Source: Mya arenaria
Taxonomy: Eukaryota > Mollusca > Bivalvia > Myida > Myidae
Reading direction: 5' to 3'
NCBI RefSeq assembly: GCF_026914265.1
Contig: NC_069124.1
Span: forward strand, 5,482,213 to 5,546,212
DNA: 64,000 bases
How positions within the stretch are numbered: position 1 is the stretch's first letter; the number at the start of each line of letters is the position of its first letter. The translations under genes were made by a program, and so were the position numbers. Shown here one piece after another: positions 35,701 to 47,937 of this stretch. The notes below the pieces were generated by a model, which had not been told where the DNA came from, did no database searches, and saw nothing but the letters and a program-made list of their open reading frames with translations.

Positions 35701-38700
35701 TGTCTGTCTGTATGTCTTTGTCTGTCTGTCCGTCTGTCTGTCTTCAATACCTCACTGATTGGTGGAATATTGATGGGTGCATTACCTGCATATGACATGG
35801 TAACTCATTGACAGGTGCAGACTCTTATTTCCTGCGGCAAGTGGCTTAACATTTCATAATTCTCCATGTGTGAACAAGTTTTACTGACGTGTGCTTTTTC
35901 TCTTTCTTACAACTTTAACATAATCAAAAACATGGAAAGTAACCCTGGGAGCAATATTTTAACATGTGTTTCATTAACTTGTAGCTCTCCTTCGAAGTAA
36001 TAGGCAATTAGCATAAATGCACGCTGAATGGAGGTTATATTGCCTTTTTGCATAAACATAATTTCAACAACTAATAGCAAAGTGTGCCATAAGCTTGCCA
36101 AGAATCATTCTGAAGCTATAACTGATGGATCACTCATCGCTGGCTTTCCTTATCTCTTTCTGAAACTGAATTTCTCCTCAAAATAAATATCTCTCCAACC
36201 AACAAAATGAACTCACAAAAATAATTCTAGGCCCTAAAAATCCATAAGTAATTGAAGTTTATCGATTACCGATTACTGGTATACTTATGAAATGTGTTTC
36301 AGGCTCTTTGCCTGACATCAACAGAATAGCTTCTAGAAATAAATATCTTGCAACTTTCAAGGATTTCTCAACAACAAAGGAATCAAAAATAGAATTATTC
36401 CCAGAACTCACTGCCAGATGGCCTTTTTCTTGCCAATGACAGGGAATTAACAGTTAACAGACCCAACAAACATGGCAGTGAAAATTGAACTATTTGAAAT
36501 GGTGTTATGCACATCAGTCCACATTGATTTATCTGTCAAACAACATGCATCTGCATGTTTAGAGTCAAAGCACAGTAAAATGGCCCATTACCCCAGGGAA
36601 AAATCGTGGCCTTTCCTGGATTTGTCATGTGCATTAACATGATCAACCAGAATTAATAAGTTGTCTGTATGGTGATGTATTGATTGAAAAAAAGCAATTA
36701 AATTCTTTATTAGAAACAGTTCAGTTTTTCCAAAGGGGCAAAAATGTCTTGAAAAATTATGAAGATGAAACAATGTTTGATTGAATGCATTAACAAAGTT
36801 TTATGTCTATAAAACAGACCGTGATGTAAACAAATCTCTTAAGCATTTTTTATTTTCTTTTTATGATAGATTTTTTTTGCAATTTTACTTGCAAATTGTA
36901 GCTTCATGATGCTAAAGACAAGATTTCTACTTGCGTGTGTCTAAAAATTGAAACATGCTTAATATCATACCTCTGATATAATATAGTGTTAATAGTACTG
37001 CATTTTGATCTGGGAGATTGTGTTCCCCTCAATCGTATTTTTCAGGTTCGGATTTCACGAGGTTACTAGAACAGTGAAATCAAAATCTGCAAAAATCCAC
37101 AAGTTGAATATGACATTCAGGATTAAAACATCGTACTCATAACACTTTTATTATATACATTACATAAAAACACATTATTTCATAGAATTATCATTTTAAT
37201 GATACACTATATTGTTTTATGTCATCATTTTTAACGAAGCCCAAAGATAGCCTGTATGACGTTACGTCAGCACCATATTTTGCGAGATGTATTGCGTGTG
37301 GATTTGCTATGGCTTTGTTATAAAAAATATTTATTCAGTCATTGAAATTAAAAGTTTAATTATTACAATCTTTATATGAGTATACATTCTATTACATAAT
37401 AATTTGGAAGCTAAGTAATATTATATGTTCACATATTAAATGTCAAAGGAGATTTTGGCACAGAGGCAGGCAGTGTGACCCCAAACTTTCACCAAGAATT
37501 CACATATTAAATGTCAAAGGAGATTTTGGCACAGAGGCAGGCAGTGTGACCCCAAACTTTCACCAAGAATTATCTTTGTTAACAAGCCAGTCTCCCACAC
37601 ACAATAATGATTAGTCTGCAATCCAGCTGCCAGCAAAACATTGCCAAAACATCATATGCATTTCTCCCATCAAAATGTTGCCAGCTGCAATGTCATGCTG
37701 AATTGCAATGTATAATAACTAGCACTTCAATGCAATTTGTACAGAAACGTGCATTCTGTGGGTTCCTTTCTTAAACGTATAAAGTAAATATTATGTGCAT
37801 GTCATAATGTTGCAGGTGCATGGCCTTACAACAAAACAAACCACAGAACATTGACAAGTATTCAGTCATACATTGATTGTGCTGATATATCATAATCTGC
37901 AGTACATCAATCAATCTTGGTAACCAACTGTACTGTTCAACCTTTATTATCATCATTTACTATTTGATAAATATGGCAATTTGAGGTTTTCCTATTACAA
38001 TGAATCCTGCAAAGCAAAGTCTGCTATGTCATTTCATTTCTTAATTGCAATACATAATTCAATCATAAAAAGCCTCACGCCCATACTGAACGTTCAATTC
38101 ATTTGCTGATAAGATACAGTTTTATTGCAACAAATATTTACACAGTCTGCAGCTTTCTCAGAAACAAATTTCATGCTGTTAACTGGATCGGACCTAATTA
38201 TCGTGACACACACGACACAATGGAAACCACACTATAACATGCGCACAACAACAGTTTTGCTACAAAGAGATGATTAGCAAGGATTTCTTATTGATCTTGC
38301 TCCAAGAAAAACACTAACACAGAATGTGATCCTCTTGTCCATAACAAACTTCATCACAGAGTCAGTCATTGACCAGCTGACATGAAATTATTGGACTTTT
38401 AGAGGTGACAATCTCTACAAATAGATTATCTTCATTATCTCTGGTAACATGATGAATTCCAGCAAGCTTAAATGGAGAACATTCCTTTTTCAAATATTGG
38501 GGGAACAAAAATCCGAAGTCCTTGGAAGTAAAAGGAATTAAGTTAATTTCTAAGTCAGTAGGAAATATTTCATTTATTTTAAACTTCAATAAAACAGATG
38601 TTAATAGCTATAACTAAATATATACACGTCATTCCTTTTTTTCTTTTAAAACTTTCAACAAAAAAAGGATGGGCTCCTCTTACAGCATTGAAATCTCCTG

Positions 38701-41700
38701 GTATTTGGAAGCAAAGAAGTTGCTGTATTGATTAAGTGAACATCTTGGCTTTCAATTGCCCCCTTCTTTAGTGTCAATAAAAATATGAAAGATTACAGAC
38801 GTTGTTACGTTACATCAATAAACTACTGTCTGTTATGGAAAACTAGAGGCTTAGATCACGACATGAAACAGTCTAGTGTGTTTTCTATTGTCTTCAGTTA
38901 CCCGATTTTATTGCCTGCAAATTACCGGTTAAAGATGATGCGCTTTGAAGCAATTGTCGGACTTTATTGCAAGGAATTAAGAATTTACAAAAAAAATGAA
39001 CATCACTTTTAACGCTTGCACTTTAAGAAAATGAACAAACAGCACGCAATGATCAACTTAATATAATCAAAGAAACATTTGATTGCTTGCTGTGCAAAAT
39101 AAGACGTTCAATATCTCTAAGAACATTTTATGTTCAAAATTATAGGGACGAAGATAAGACTTATTTTATTCTTGTCTAAATGATCGATACATCTAACCTT
39201 GAAACGATCATTAAAGTAATGAAATTCAAGATGTGGTAATAATTCTTATAAAGATGAGGTATAAAAAAGCTTAAGAAGTTATAATACAAAATGAATGTAT
39301 CATAATATTCCAATAAAGATAATGTTAAAGATAAACATTGTATCAGTGAAGTAATTTATACCTTTTTATGTCCCTCATAGGCAGCCATGTGAAGCGGCGT
39401 CATACCAGCGTTGTCACGATGCATCTCGTCAAGGCCTCGATCCAGCAACTGTTCAACTATGACAGCGTTGCCCTGACCAGCAGCAATGCTTAGAACCGTA
39501 CGTCCCTCAGAATCTATACTGTCAACAGCTGAGCCCCAGAATAATAACTGCGTAACAATTTGCTCATGACCCATCGATGCCGCTGCTAAAAGTGGAGTGC
39601 GACCGTTTTTATCACAGTGGTCAACATCAGCGTCCCATTCTAGCAGCATTTCGCACACTTCCTGGTGACCTTCGTATGCTGCGACCAGTAGCGGAGTCAT
39701 CCCATCCTTGTCCTGATGGTTAACTTCTGCCCCACGCTCAAGAAGCAAACTGACCACACTTTCATGTCCTTTACTGGCAGGAATGCACAAAGCAGCAACC
39801 GAAAGAGCCGACCTGCCGTCACGGTCAGCATGATCAATATTTGCCTTATAGTCCAACAAATGGTCTACGATTTCAGTATGTCCCATGTAGGCAGCAGCTA
39901 TCAGTGCTGTTCTGCCCTCATTGTCAGCTATATTCACATCCGCACCATGTTCCAGCAGTTTTGTCACTATTTCCTCATGTCCACCCCATGCTGCCGCCCG
40001 TAAAGCAGTTCTTTGGTCGTTATCACAACTATTTACAGAGGCACCTGCCGATAACAACACTACAACAACTTCTGTATGTCCACCCCATGCCGCTGACCTG
40101 AGGGCAGTTAAACCATCCTCATCAGCATTGTCCACATTTGCCCCAACCTCAACTAGAGCAGACACAACATCTGAGTAACCCTGCTTTGCAGCCAAGTTTA
40201 AGGGTGTCTGTTTGGATTTGTCTAAGGCTTCTATGCTGGCACCTTTTAATAGCAATAATTGAACAAGGTGAAGGTTGCCTTTATAAGCAGCAGTATGTAA
40301 GAGAGTTCGTCCATTTGCATCAATAATGTCAATGTTTTCATCAATATCACGCTCACTAATTTTTGGTGATTCAATCTGAGATTCTACAGTCAAACTTTCC
40401 TTCATGCTGACTGCATCACATTCATTTTCACATGGCATTTCAGCACCAGCATCTAGTAACAATTTCAAGACTTTCTGCTCCTTAGGAAAACCAGCTGTCA
40501 AACATCTCTCAGCATTTGCCCCAGATAATAACAACCACTGTACGAGTTGGTTATGCTCTATGCTACATTGAACAGTACTTTTTACTAGATGTAATGCAAA
40601 ATCCTGCACTTCCAGCGGCGTTAGCTTCGATGCGTGTAATGTGGCATAAAGGGCCAACATTCCATGACCTTCAGCAGCGTTGCAAAGATATTTCTGGGTG
40701 CAGTGTTTAACATCAAGTAACCACTCAGCAAAACTATGATGAAACAGAATACGCGTCCCATCTGGTGAGGTTATTAAAATCTTTGAGAGGATTTTCATGT
40801 GTTTCTCAAATTCCTCTTTCAAGAGCACAGTGTTCTTAATTTGAGCACATCCAAATAATTCCAAGTCTGTCAGTGGTTGTCTGGCAGCTAACATTACTTC
40901 TAAAACCGGTTTAACTTTCGTAAATTGCTTCCTGACAAACAGTCTTTGGCATAACCATAGGTAAAGTCCATTCAAAGTACCAGGGATTTCACGGATTTCT
41001 CGCAGCATAATGAAATGCTCAGCCACGCCATCTAATACTTTTTCCAGATACAAAAAACAGCCATTGCTCTTAATATGCAACTGGTTTAACATTTCAGCAG
41101 TCTCGCGGCTTAGGTGTTGTCTCAATTCTTCCTCTTGGTCAAGCCGGCATAAAATATACTGTTGCACATCACGAACAATGTAGGACTTTCGCAAGTCATC
41201 TAAACTAATTTTCCGAAACCCTGTGAACATTCTTGAGATTGTCTTATTTTGTTTTCTCGATGAACACATCAGTAATAACCATTTTGGTAGCAACGAATGA
41301 TGATTGGCTAACAATTCTGCTATCGTTTTGCTCCCTTCTTCATGTTCACTAGTTGTATGCAAGTAAGACTCATCAATAGAATCAACTAACATAAACAATG
41401 TCTTTTCTGGTGGTTCAATTTGCTGTAAGGGTTCAAGAACTGCCTGTTTGAAAAGGTCGTCTAAATTTGTGTCATAGTCCCGTTTGTGTAACAAAGTCTG
41501 GATTTCTGAAGATTTCACAATTTCATGGTAGCCAGAGATCATATCGGAACAACTTAACTGCTCAACCATATTTTTAATAAAATACGAGACAGACAATGCC
41601 TCGACATTATGTGCTTGACAAAAATGGTAACTTAGCATTCTATTATTGAGGGCAACTTGCTTCCCACCTGGGTTTGTTGGCCAGACTAGCTCGCAGCAGA

Positions 41701-41845
41701 GGGCTGTTTTCCCACTTCCTGGCCCTCCCATAATTAGGGCTCCACTGGTTTTGGCTGTAGGGCGATTTTCAAGACAGTGGCTTATTTTGCTGAAAGCCCA
41801 TTCCCGACAAAAGAAACGCTTCTCTCTTAGCAAACAGTGGCTCAT
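27996..41845 (-). CDS. ANKRD50: Ankyrin repeat domain-containing protein 50, two coding exons
   Basis: In vertebrates ANKRD50 works on endosomes with SNX27-retromer and the WASH complex in recycling cargo to the plasma membrane. Coding exons are 39362-41845 and 27996-29720, giving about 1402 residues (human 1429). The N-terminus ([16 protein letters not shown]) aligns with the human start and holds a P-loop GGPGSGKT near residues 40-47 and a Walker B-like [10 protein letters not shown] near 150-159, as in STAND/NACHT NTPases. Seventeen consecutive ankyrin repeats follow from about residue 500; the 9.6-kb intron splits the tenth. A Ser-rich tail ends in KKETPL, identical to the human C-terminus. 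The frame is intact. Plus-strand ORFs over it are antisense shadows. Confidence 0.96.
29721..32685 (-). other. ANKRD50 intron, first part
   Basis: AT-rich intron without coding frames or recognised repeats, apart from a short (TA)n at about 31190-31204. Confidence 0.5.
32686..34446. mobile_element. Pearl-like element with a homogeneous 166-bp tandem core
   Basis: The left end reads AAACAAGAGGGCCAAATGG then GCTCACCTGTCA. The right end carries GACGCACGCCGCACGCCGG then GTCACAAAGTGACAGGTGAGC, inverse to the left. Between them are about nine units holding CGGGGCGGGGCCAATTTTGA and AGGTCCACTAGACGATGAA. Anchors at 33585, 33751, 33917 and 34083 give an exact 166-bp period with very few differences, so the core spread recently. 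No coding content. Confidence 0.75.
35687..35745. repeat. (TCTG)n microsatellite
   Basis: About 14 imperfect TCTG tetranucleotides with TATG, TTTG and TCCG variants. Confidence 0.9.
37430..37571. repeat. Perfect 71-bp tandem duplication
   Basis: Two identical adjacent copies, each from CACATATTAAATGTCAAAGG to TTTCACCAAGAATT (37430-37500 and 37501-37571). No difference is visible, so it is a very recent duplication or an assembly artefact. Confidence 0.95.
39362..41845 (-). CDS. ANKRD50: ANKRD50 exon with NTPase domain and ankyrin repeats 1-10
   Basis: It starts ATG at 41845 ([12 protein letters not shown]) and ends AYEGHKK at donor G|GTATAA (39361). Very conserved stretches include [54 protein letters not shown] and [20 protein letters not shown]. 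The sixth ankyrin repeat carries the family's insertion [13 protein letters not shown]. Confidence 0.95.
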
Positions 41846-44292
41846 TTTGTTAGTATTTCTGGTCTATCAAATTACAAAAAGAATTAAATCACCACTTTTC
41901 ATCTGTTTGCTGCGTTAACACCTGTGCAAATCCAACTCTTTGACACAAAATGAATCATTTTTCCAGCAATCATATTTAAATAATTTCCAATCCTGTTTGC
42001 CATTCACTCATTCACTGGTGGTAAAAGGTTACAAACTTCTGAACCAGTTAGTTATGAATACTGATGGCGAAATTAAATGAATAATTCACCAGCAGGTTAA
42101 TCCACAAAGGCAGCCCTAAAACCTGATACCCTAGTCAAGCTGAATAATTAAGCAAACACTTCTTTTGCTATGAAAGGGTAGGATCAATATGAAGCCAGGA
42201 TCGTAGAATGCCACACAGTGCTTAGAACCATGGCATTTCCCTTCGCTCTGATTCAGAAGTCCTTATTTTCTCCAACACACATCGAGCATAATCAATATCC
42301 ATCAAACCTTCTCAGATCCCTTTATCGTGAGAAAAACCACAATGTTAATACTTAAATCGGTCAACTATGTATAGTTTAATGTCAGATGTAACAAGATGTC
42401 CATATATTTTATATACTGTACAGTTGCACTGGAGCGTTCAGTAATTAATGAATAAGTTAATGAAAATGACACTTTATCTATTGAGATCTAAAGTAAATAG
42501 TACATTCCCAGCAGGCAAAGAATTTCAGCTATTTCATTCACACCTTTTTACACATCCGAATAACACATTTGGTGGTTTTAATTTCGCTTAAACTTTCCAT
42601 AAATTAAACATGTATAACATGTATGACATCCATGTATACTAAAGCACTCCTTAACCAAGACAAGGAATTTACCGACAATGTATTCACATTTCACCAGAGT
42701 CTGCATGCAGATATTCAAATGATAAGGCTTTTCCTTGGAATAAAACTGCTGTGGGCCATGTTGTTCTTGGAGTCAGTTTCATTAATTTACATCAGACCAG
42801 GTTCTTTAAATAGACACTTTCTAAGCTATTTTGTCGTATAAATAATTCCTTGCATCTTTTCTTTTGAGGCTCTGCATGATTTCAAATATTTTGATGTTGT
42901 CAAAAATATAAATTGGACATTTCATTCCTGGGTCTAAAAGCTGTGATGAGTTTCAAAACTGTCTTCTTGATTGCGATGCAGGAAACTTCTGGACCACTTT
43001 ACATCAATCTTTCACAGGTTCCCCAAACAAGGCACAATCTAATATATTCCCACTTTCTCTGGTCAATAAAAACTTGCTATTTTCTTCATGGATAAATGAG
43101 ATTATCAGGATGAATCTATCAGAATGCCATAGCACTAACAGTTCCAATAAAATGTACAGAAAACAAATACTGGGAATCCTCAGATCTTTCTTATTTCCTT
43201 AAAAAGAAGTAAAAATTTCTGTAGAAAAACCTATTGCTATGTATGTTATCTCAGGCCTTCTTCAATTTCATTTTCCTTGTCACTGACGATCTTCAGAAAT
43301 TGCTGATTTTATGATGTACTGTACTTGAAACCTTGGAGATTGTTTCTATTTCACTTTAAGTCATGAACGGAAAACTAGTTAGTGTCATCTTTCCTTCTTC
43401 AATCAATAACAATTCTCTGTTGTATTGTTCTTTTATGGCTATTGTCTTGACTGTTTCCACATTAGGGTCGTTGGATCATCTTTCTGAAATCATACAGACA
43501 TTGCACATACCCATTGTAAGTATATTGAAATTGTGCCAACTCTTGTATAAATTGGATGGCAGGAAAATGTAGTGAATGAAAACATTTACAGAATTCCAAA
43601 AATCGGATGTCCCTCATTTTCTAATAACAGTCACCATAATCTTGACCTTTAAACTACTGACTCCAAATCAATCATCTACTGACCATGTCTTATGAGCATA
43701 CCAAGTTTGAAGACTATACAACATTTCACTCAAAAGTTTTTTATTGTAAACCATAGCGTGACAACGGTGATGCAGATGCTGCGGATGGACAAAGAAACAC
43801 CAATGTGTCTGCAATGCTTCACAGGCATCACAAAAAGGTATGCCCTAATATACAAGATTGCCCTTATAGACATCTTATTGGTCACCATGTGCTTACAGCA
43901 GACTTCCTGACATCCTAGGCAAGACTTGGCAAGTAAAAATAGGCTACACAACACCTATACTGTAAGGGCTACACAACACCAACATTGCAATGTTACCAAC
44001 AACATTCTTAAGAATTTTTTAGTAAAATATTTCCCTTTATGGTAGTGTTAAAACTAAGTCACTGACATCTTACAACCTCCAAGAAAATTTACTATATGTT
44101 CAAATTTTGCCAGCAATTTTGAAAAGCATTTGTAACGTGATGGGAATAAACATATAATTCAATGTATATCCCCACATCTGATGTCACAGAAACATAAAAT
44201 TTGAAGGGAAATGCGGGAAATACTCTTTAAGTTATTTGGAATTATATTTTGCATATCACAGAGATGAAATGAACTTTCCTTAAGGGCTTCTG
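41846..44292 (-). other. Upstream of the ANKRD50 start, probably a 5' untranslated intron
   Basis: No convincing coding frames. Since the coding exon begins close to its ATG and promoter-like sequence is only seen near 47.2 kb, this stretch is probably an intron in the 5' leader. That is inferred from context only. Confidence 0.35.
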
Positions 44293-44296
44293 TTAA

Positions 44297-44632
44297 AGCT
44301 GCACTCTCACAGATTGAACGTTTTGACAACTTTTTGTATTTTTTGTCTTGGAACAAGCCAATTTTTGCGGAAATCCATGTTAACCAGTTATATTTAAGAC
44401 TGCTGACAAAAAAATAGATCGCAGATTTTTATATTTAAGTTCAAAAATTGATGTTTATTGCATTTTTCTTAAACTGTTAGTTAACTTTCGAACAGAAATA
44501 TTAAAATCTACGATCTGATTTTTTGTCAGCAATCATATATCATTGGTTTGCAGATATTTACGCAAAAATTTGCTCTTTCCAAGACAAAAAATAAAAAAGT
44601 TGTAAAAATGGTATATCTGTGAGAGTGCAGCT
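44297..44632. mobile_element. piggyBac-like MITE, 336 bp, TTAA target
   Basis: It begins AGCTGCACTCTCACAG and ends with the exact complement, flanked by TTAA on both sides (44293-44296 and 44633-44636). The match continues with gaps over most of each half (AACTTTTTGTATTTTTTGTC against GACAAAAAATAAAAAAGTT), so the whole element can fold into a long hairpin. There is no coding capacity. Confidence 0.85.
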
Positions 44633-45309
44633 TTAAAAGAAGTTTGGAAGTACAATATTCGTTCTGTGCCAAAATTGAGTCCTTGGATTTTGAGAAAAAG
44701 CTTAAAAAACCTGGTATCAGTGTTACTTTGTAGTCACATTTTAAGTAAGTCTTGAAGTGAAATGAGTTACCTGGTATCTAAATACAATGTTGAGAAGTTT
44801 GCACATAACAGTTAACAATTATTTAATATTTAAAATATGTAGTTCAACAAAAAAGGAAAATTCTAAGAGTTCAAAAGAAATTTACTTTAATAATTCCGAG
44901 AAAAACTTCCCATATTTATTACACAGAAATTCAAACTTCGCGATTAATTAAAAAGGGTTTCCCTATTTCATGTTGATATGCTTGAATACTGTAAATGTGT
45001 TATTAAACTCACCAGGCACCTGTCTTTTTGAGAATCCTGCATTTTAAATAAGAACCATTTTTCAGCATTTATCAAATTTAAAATCCCTAGACAGTAGGTG
45101 CAGTCGTAAGCACACAAACGAACAATCAGCATCAGTATCCTCTGCATCGTAGTGTATACATACCCTGGTGTGTAAATCAATATCAGAGACCAAATGGTGA
45201 TATGTTGAGCTCATTGAAAGAGCCTTTGACACAGACATAATGCTCTTCCATGCAATTGCAACACAGAATAACATGGAGTTGAACAATACATGGAACCTGT
45301 AACACTACA

Positions 45310-45740
45310 CCTCATCATGGTGAACCTCCATGGCAAGTTTTTTTGAAAATCCTATAATGCATATTTAAGATACAGCCTGGACAAGGTTCAGACCTATCAA
45401 CAGTACTCATTTTGACATTTAACCTCCAAGTGTGACCTTGACCTTTGAGGTGCAGACCTGGGTCTTGTGCGCTACACCCCACCTCATCATGTTGAACTTT
45501 CATGGCAAGTTTTTTGAAAATCCTATGATGCATGGTCAAGATACAGCCCAGACAACAATCATTTCAACCTTTAATCTCTAAGGGTAACCTTGACCTTCAG
45601 GTCTTGTGCGCGACAGATCATCTCATCATGATGAATCTTCATAGCAAGTGTTTTGAAAATCCTTTAATGCATGATCAAGGTAGAGCCAATACATGGTTCA
45701 GTCAGTCCAGACGGCGCCACATACAAAGAACCATCATTGT
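45310..45740. repeat. Fragment of a ~150-bp tandem-repeat element
   Basis: About three units share CTCATCATGTTGAACTTTC, GGCAAGTTTTTTGAAAATCC, ATGCATGGTCAAGATACAGCC and TGACCTTGACCTTTGAGG. The overlapping ORFs are repeat translations. Confidence 0.6.
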
Positions 45741-47183
45741 GACAACTATGTCTTGCTCAACTGTCATCTACTCGTTATTGTAAGAAAATGTTGCTAAGTC
45801 CAAGACAAAAAGCAATTTTTTTATTTAATTAATCATGGAGAAAATTGTCGAGAAATCTAGAAAATAGACCAACAAAAAGATAATGGGACCATTTATTATA
45901 GCAAGCATATTTAACGCTACATTTTAATTTTACTATATATCTTCTGTTTTTGGTCTAAATTCAACTATACTTATGAGGTTTTTTTTTGCATATTATAGGA
46001 AAAAAATCATTTGGGTGCAAAATGTAAGAGTCCTTTGAAACTTTTACATTTTTATAGAGTTCTATTTAAATTTCTACACATTTATATTTTCTCATCGTTT
46101 TTCTCAAGTATAGTCAACGGGGCATAACTCCTAAATATTTAACAATGAAAGTGGCCTTCTAGTACATAATGTTCTAAGTATATCGGTTACGTGAATATTT
46201 TAAAAGCTTTTTTGTACAACTGTTATTGCAAGACACCATCAATGGTAATGTTGATGACACTAAGGCTTAGGTGAGTACCTACTTTACTTACAATGATTAA
46301 TGACAGATACTCCAGTTACACTCGATTTAGCTCTCCTCAAAGAAAGAAGTTGTTTTTTTCATTTACTGCCGAAAAACCAATGGCTACTTGAACCATGGTT
46401 GATACTTTTAATACATTGTACCTCATTGTACCTTTGACAACCGAAATTTAAGAAGAGCATTATCAGAGTCAAACTAGACTGCACCTTGTCAGCATGGAAC
46501 TTCTTTTTGCACAGAAATGGAGGTCTTTCTTGGATAATTAAAGAAATAGTGGATATATTTTTAATGAAAACTCAGTGAAAAGTTTGCCTCTGGTCTGATA
46601 ACTGTATAACAGTTATAATGTATACTTATGTTTATAATAAGTTCACATGCCAAACTAGCACAGTAAGATTCGCTGCAATGGCAGTGTACGGTGCCAGTGA
46701 TTCACCCACTTTAAAAAATTGCAATTAATAATACATAAAAACATCTTAAACAAATTTCCCCCTGAAATCAAACCAGAATTGCTAACAAGGCATTTAGAGA
46801 GTGGGCAAATAATTAGTATGGGCAAAAAAAGTGTTTCCTATTAAACCAGTCATTTGAAGTAAAGAAGTGAGTTTATTCATTCAATCTTTCAATTTGTGGA
46901 TCTCATATAGAAAACTAAACAATGTAATGAAAATGACAATAATTCCAACCAATTTTTAAACTTTTTCTACCCAGCTTAGAGCACTGTTTATAACGTGACA
47001 GTTGTATGATCTACAAATGGTTTGATGTTTAATCCGAATTATGCATATCCGAAAATACACTATGTATACAGTCTGCAAAATGCTTTTGTAAAATAATGGC
47101 AAAAGGTAAATGAATTCCTTTACACTACACCTATATATTTCTATATCGATACAACACATGCACATACAATATCACGTACTTAC
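45741..47183. other. Gene-free stretch
   Basis: AT-rich, no recognised feature. Probably still part of the ANKRD50 leader intron. Confidence 0.4.
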
Positions 47184-47292
47184 ATAAAATAGTGTTCTGT
47201 CCGAGGTTTCATTTCACAAAAGGCACTGCAATCTCAAAGTAGGAGGAGCTTGCTGATCACACCAATGTGTTTCATTGGTCATCAGTTTTCCA
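47184..47292 (-). promoter_or_regulatory. Possible ANKRD50 first exon (untranslated) and promoter
   Basis: On the minus strand a strong donor (TTTTAT|GTAAGTACG) ends at 47184 after a non-AT-rich segment containing CCTCGGACAGAAC. The stretch to the right is less AT-rich, and another donor-like signal on the plus strand (ATCAG|GTATGTTT near 47681) suggests a divergent start region. This is inferred from splice signals and spacing; no transcript evidence is available to me. Confidence 0.3.
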
Positions 47293-47299
47293 CAACGGA

Positions 47300-47362
47300 C
47301 ATTCGGAACTCCTCGGCCATTTTACCGTTGTTTTCGATAAAATGGCCGAGGAGTTCCGAATG
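47300..47362. mobile_element. 63-bp near-perfect palindrome flanked by 9-bp direct repeats
   Basis: Two perfect 25-bp arms (47300-47324 starting CATTCGGAACTCC, and 47338-47362 ending GGAGTTCCGAATG) surround a 13-bp loop. CACAACGGA occurs directly before (47291-47299) and directly after (47363-47371). This is the layout of a tiny TIR element with a 9-bp target duplication, or of a template-switch product. Confidence 0.7.
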
Positions 47363-47371
47363 CACAACGGA

Positions 47372-47937
47372 AGGTCAACAGGATACATTCCACTAATTTA
47401 TGATGAAACTAAATGCAAAGATTATGTGTTGTTAAATGACTGTTAAATATTAAAATGCATTCCGCACAATTTTATTAACATCATATTGTTGTGATCTGGG
47501 AACCAGTCACATTATTCATTTATGATAACCAGAAGCTGATGTAGGGAACCAGCTAGCAGGAAAACAGACAGACTTTGACTGACCACCACTGAGACCTGAC
47601 GGACTTATTACTTCTTGACGATCACCTTATATCCATCATCATCCGATACATAGATTCGACGCTAGTGCTCATCTTTATCAGGTATGTTTGTATGGATATT
47701 CGTTATTATGTCGGGATCACAATAATATTTCACATGGCAGGTCTCAGAATTCACCTGCTTTATTATAAAAGTGATAATCAACTGAACTGTTACGGAAATC
47801 GTTCGGAATTTCTGAATTTTGTGTTGGTATAATAGACTGGCCGGACAAAATCAAAATACGCACCGCTATGTTTTAAAAACATATAAGGAGAATTAACTGT
47901 GACGCACTTCCGGCGGTGCGGGGTGATACAGGAATCC
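47372..47937. other. Stretch with promoter-like traits, no coding frame
   Basis: Mixed base composition with an ETS-type ACTTCCGG at about 47909 and a donor-like CAG|GTATGT near 47681. A plus-strand untranslated exon is possible. Nothing is secure. Confidence 0.3.

Larger units (their letters stand above)
34447..39361 (-). other. ANKRD50 intron, second part
   Basis: Non-coding AT-rich sequence. It includes a (TCTG)n tract at 35687-35745 and a perfect 71-bp tandem duplication at 37430-37571, both listed separately. Nothing else is recognised. Confidence 0.5.

Noticed and set aside
39716-41918. Plus-strand frames opposite the first ANKRD50 exon
   Set aside because: Antisense shadows of the ankyrin-repeat coding sequence.
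47300-47362. Start of a gene (the right arm reads ATGGCCGAGGAGTTCCGAATG-like coding text)
   Set aside because: The exact palindrome and flanking direct repeats explain it as an inserted element; no exon follows in frame.
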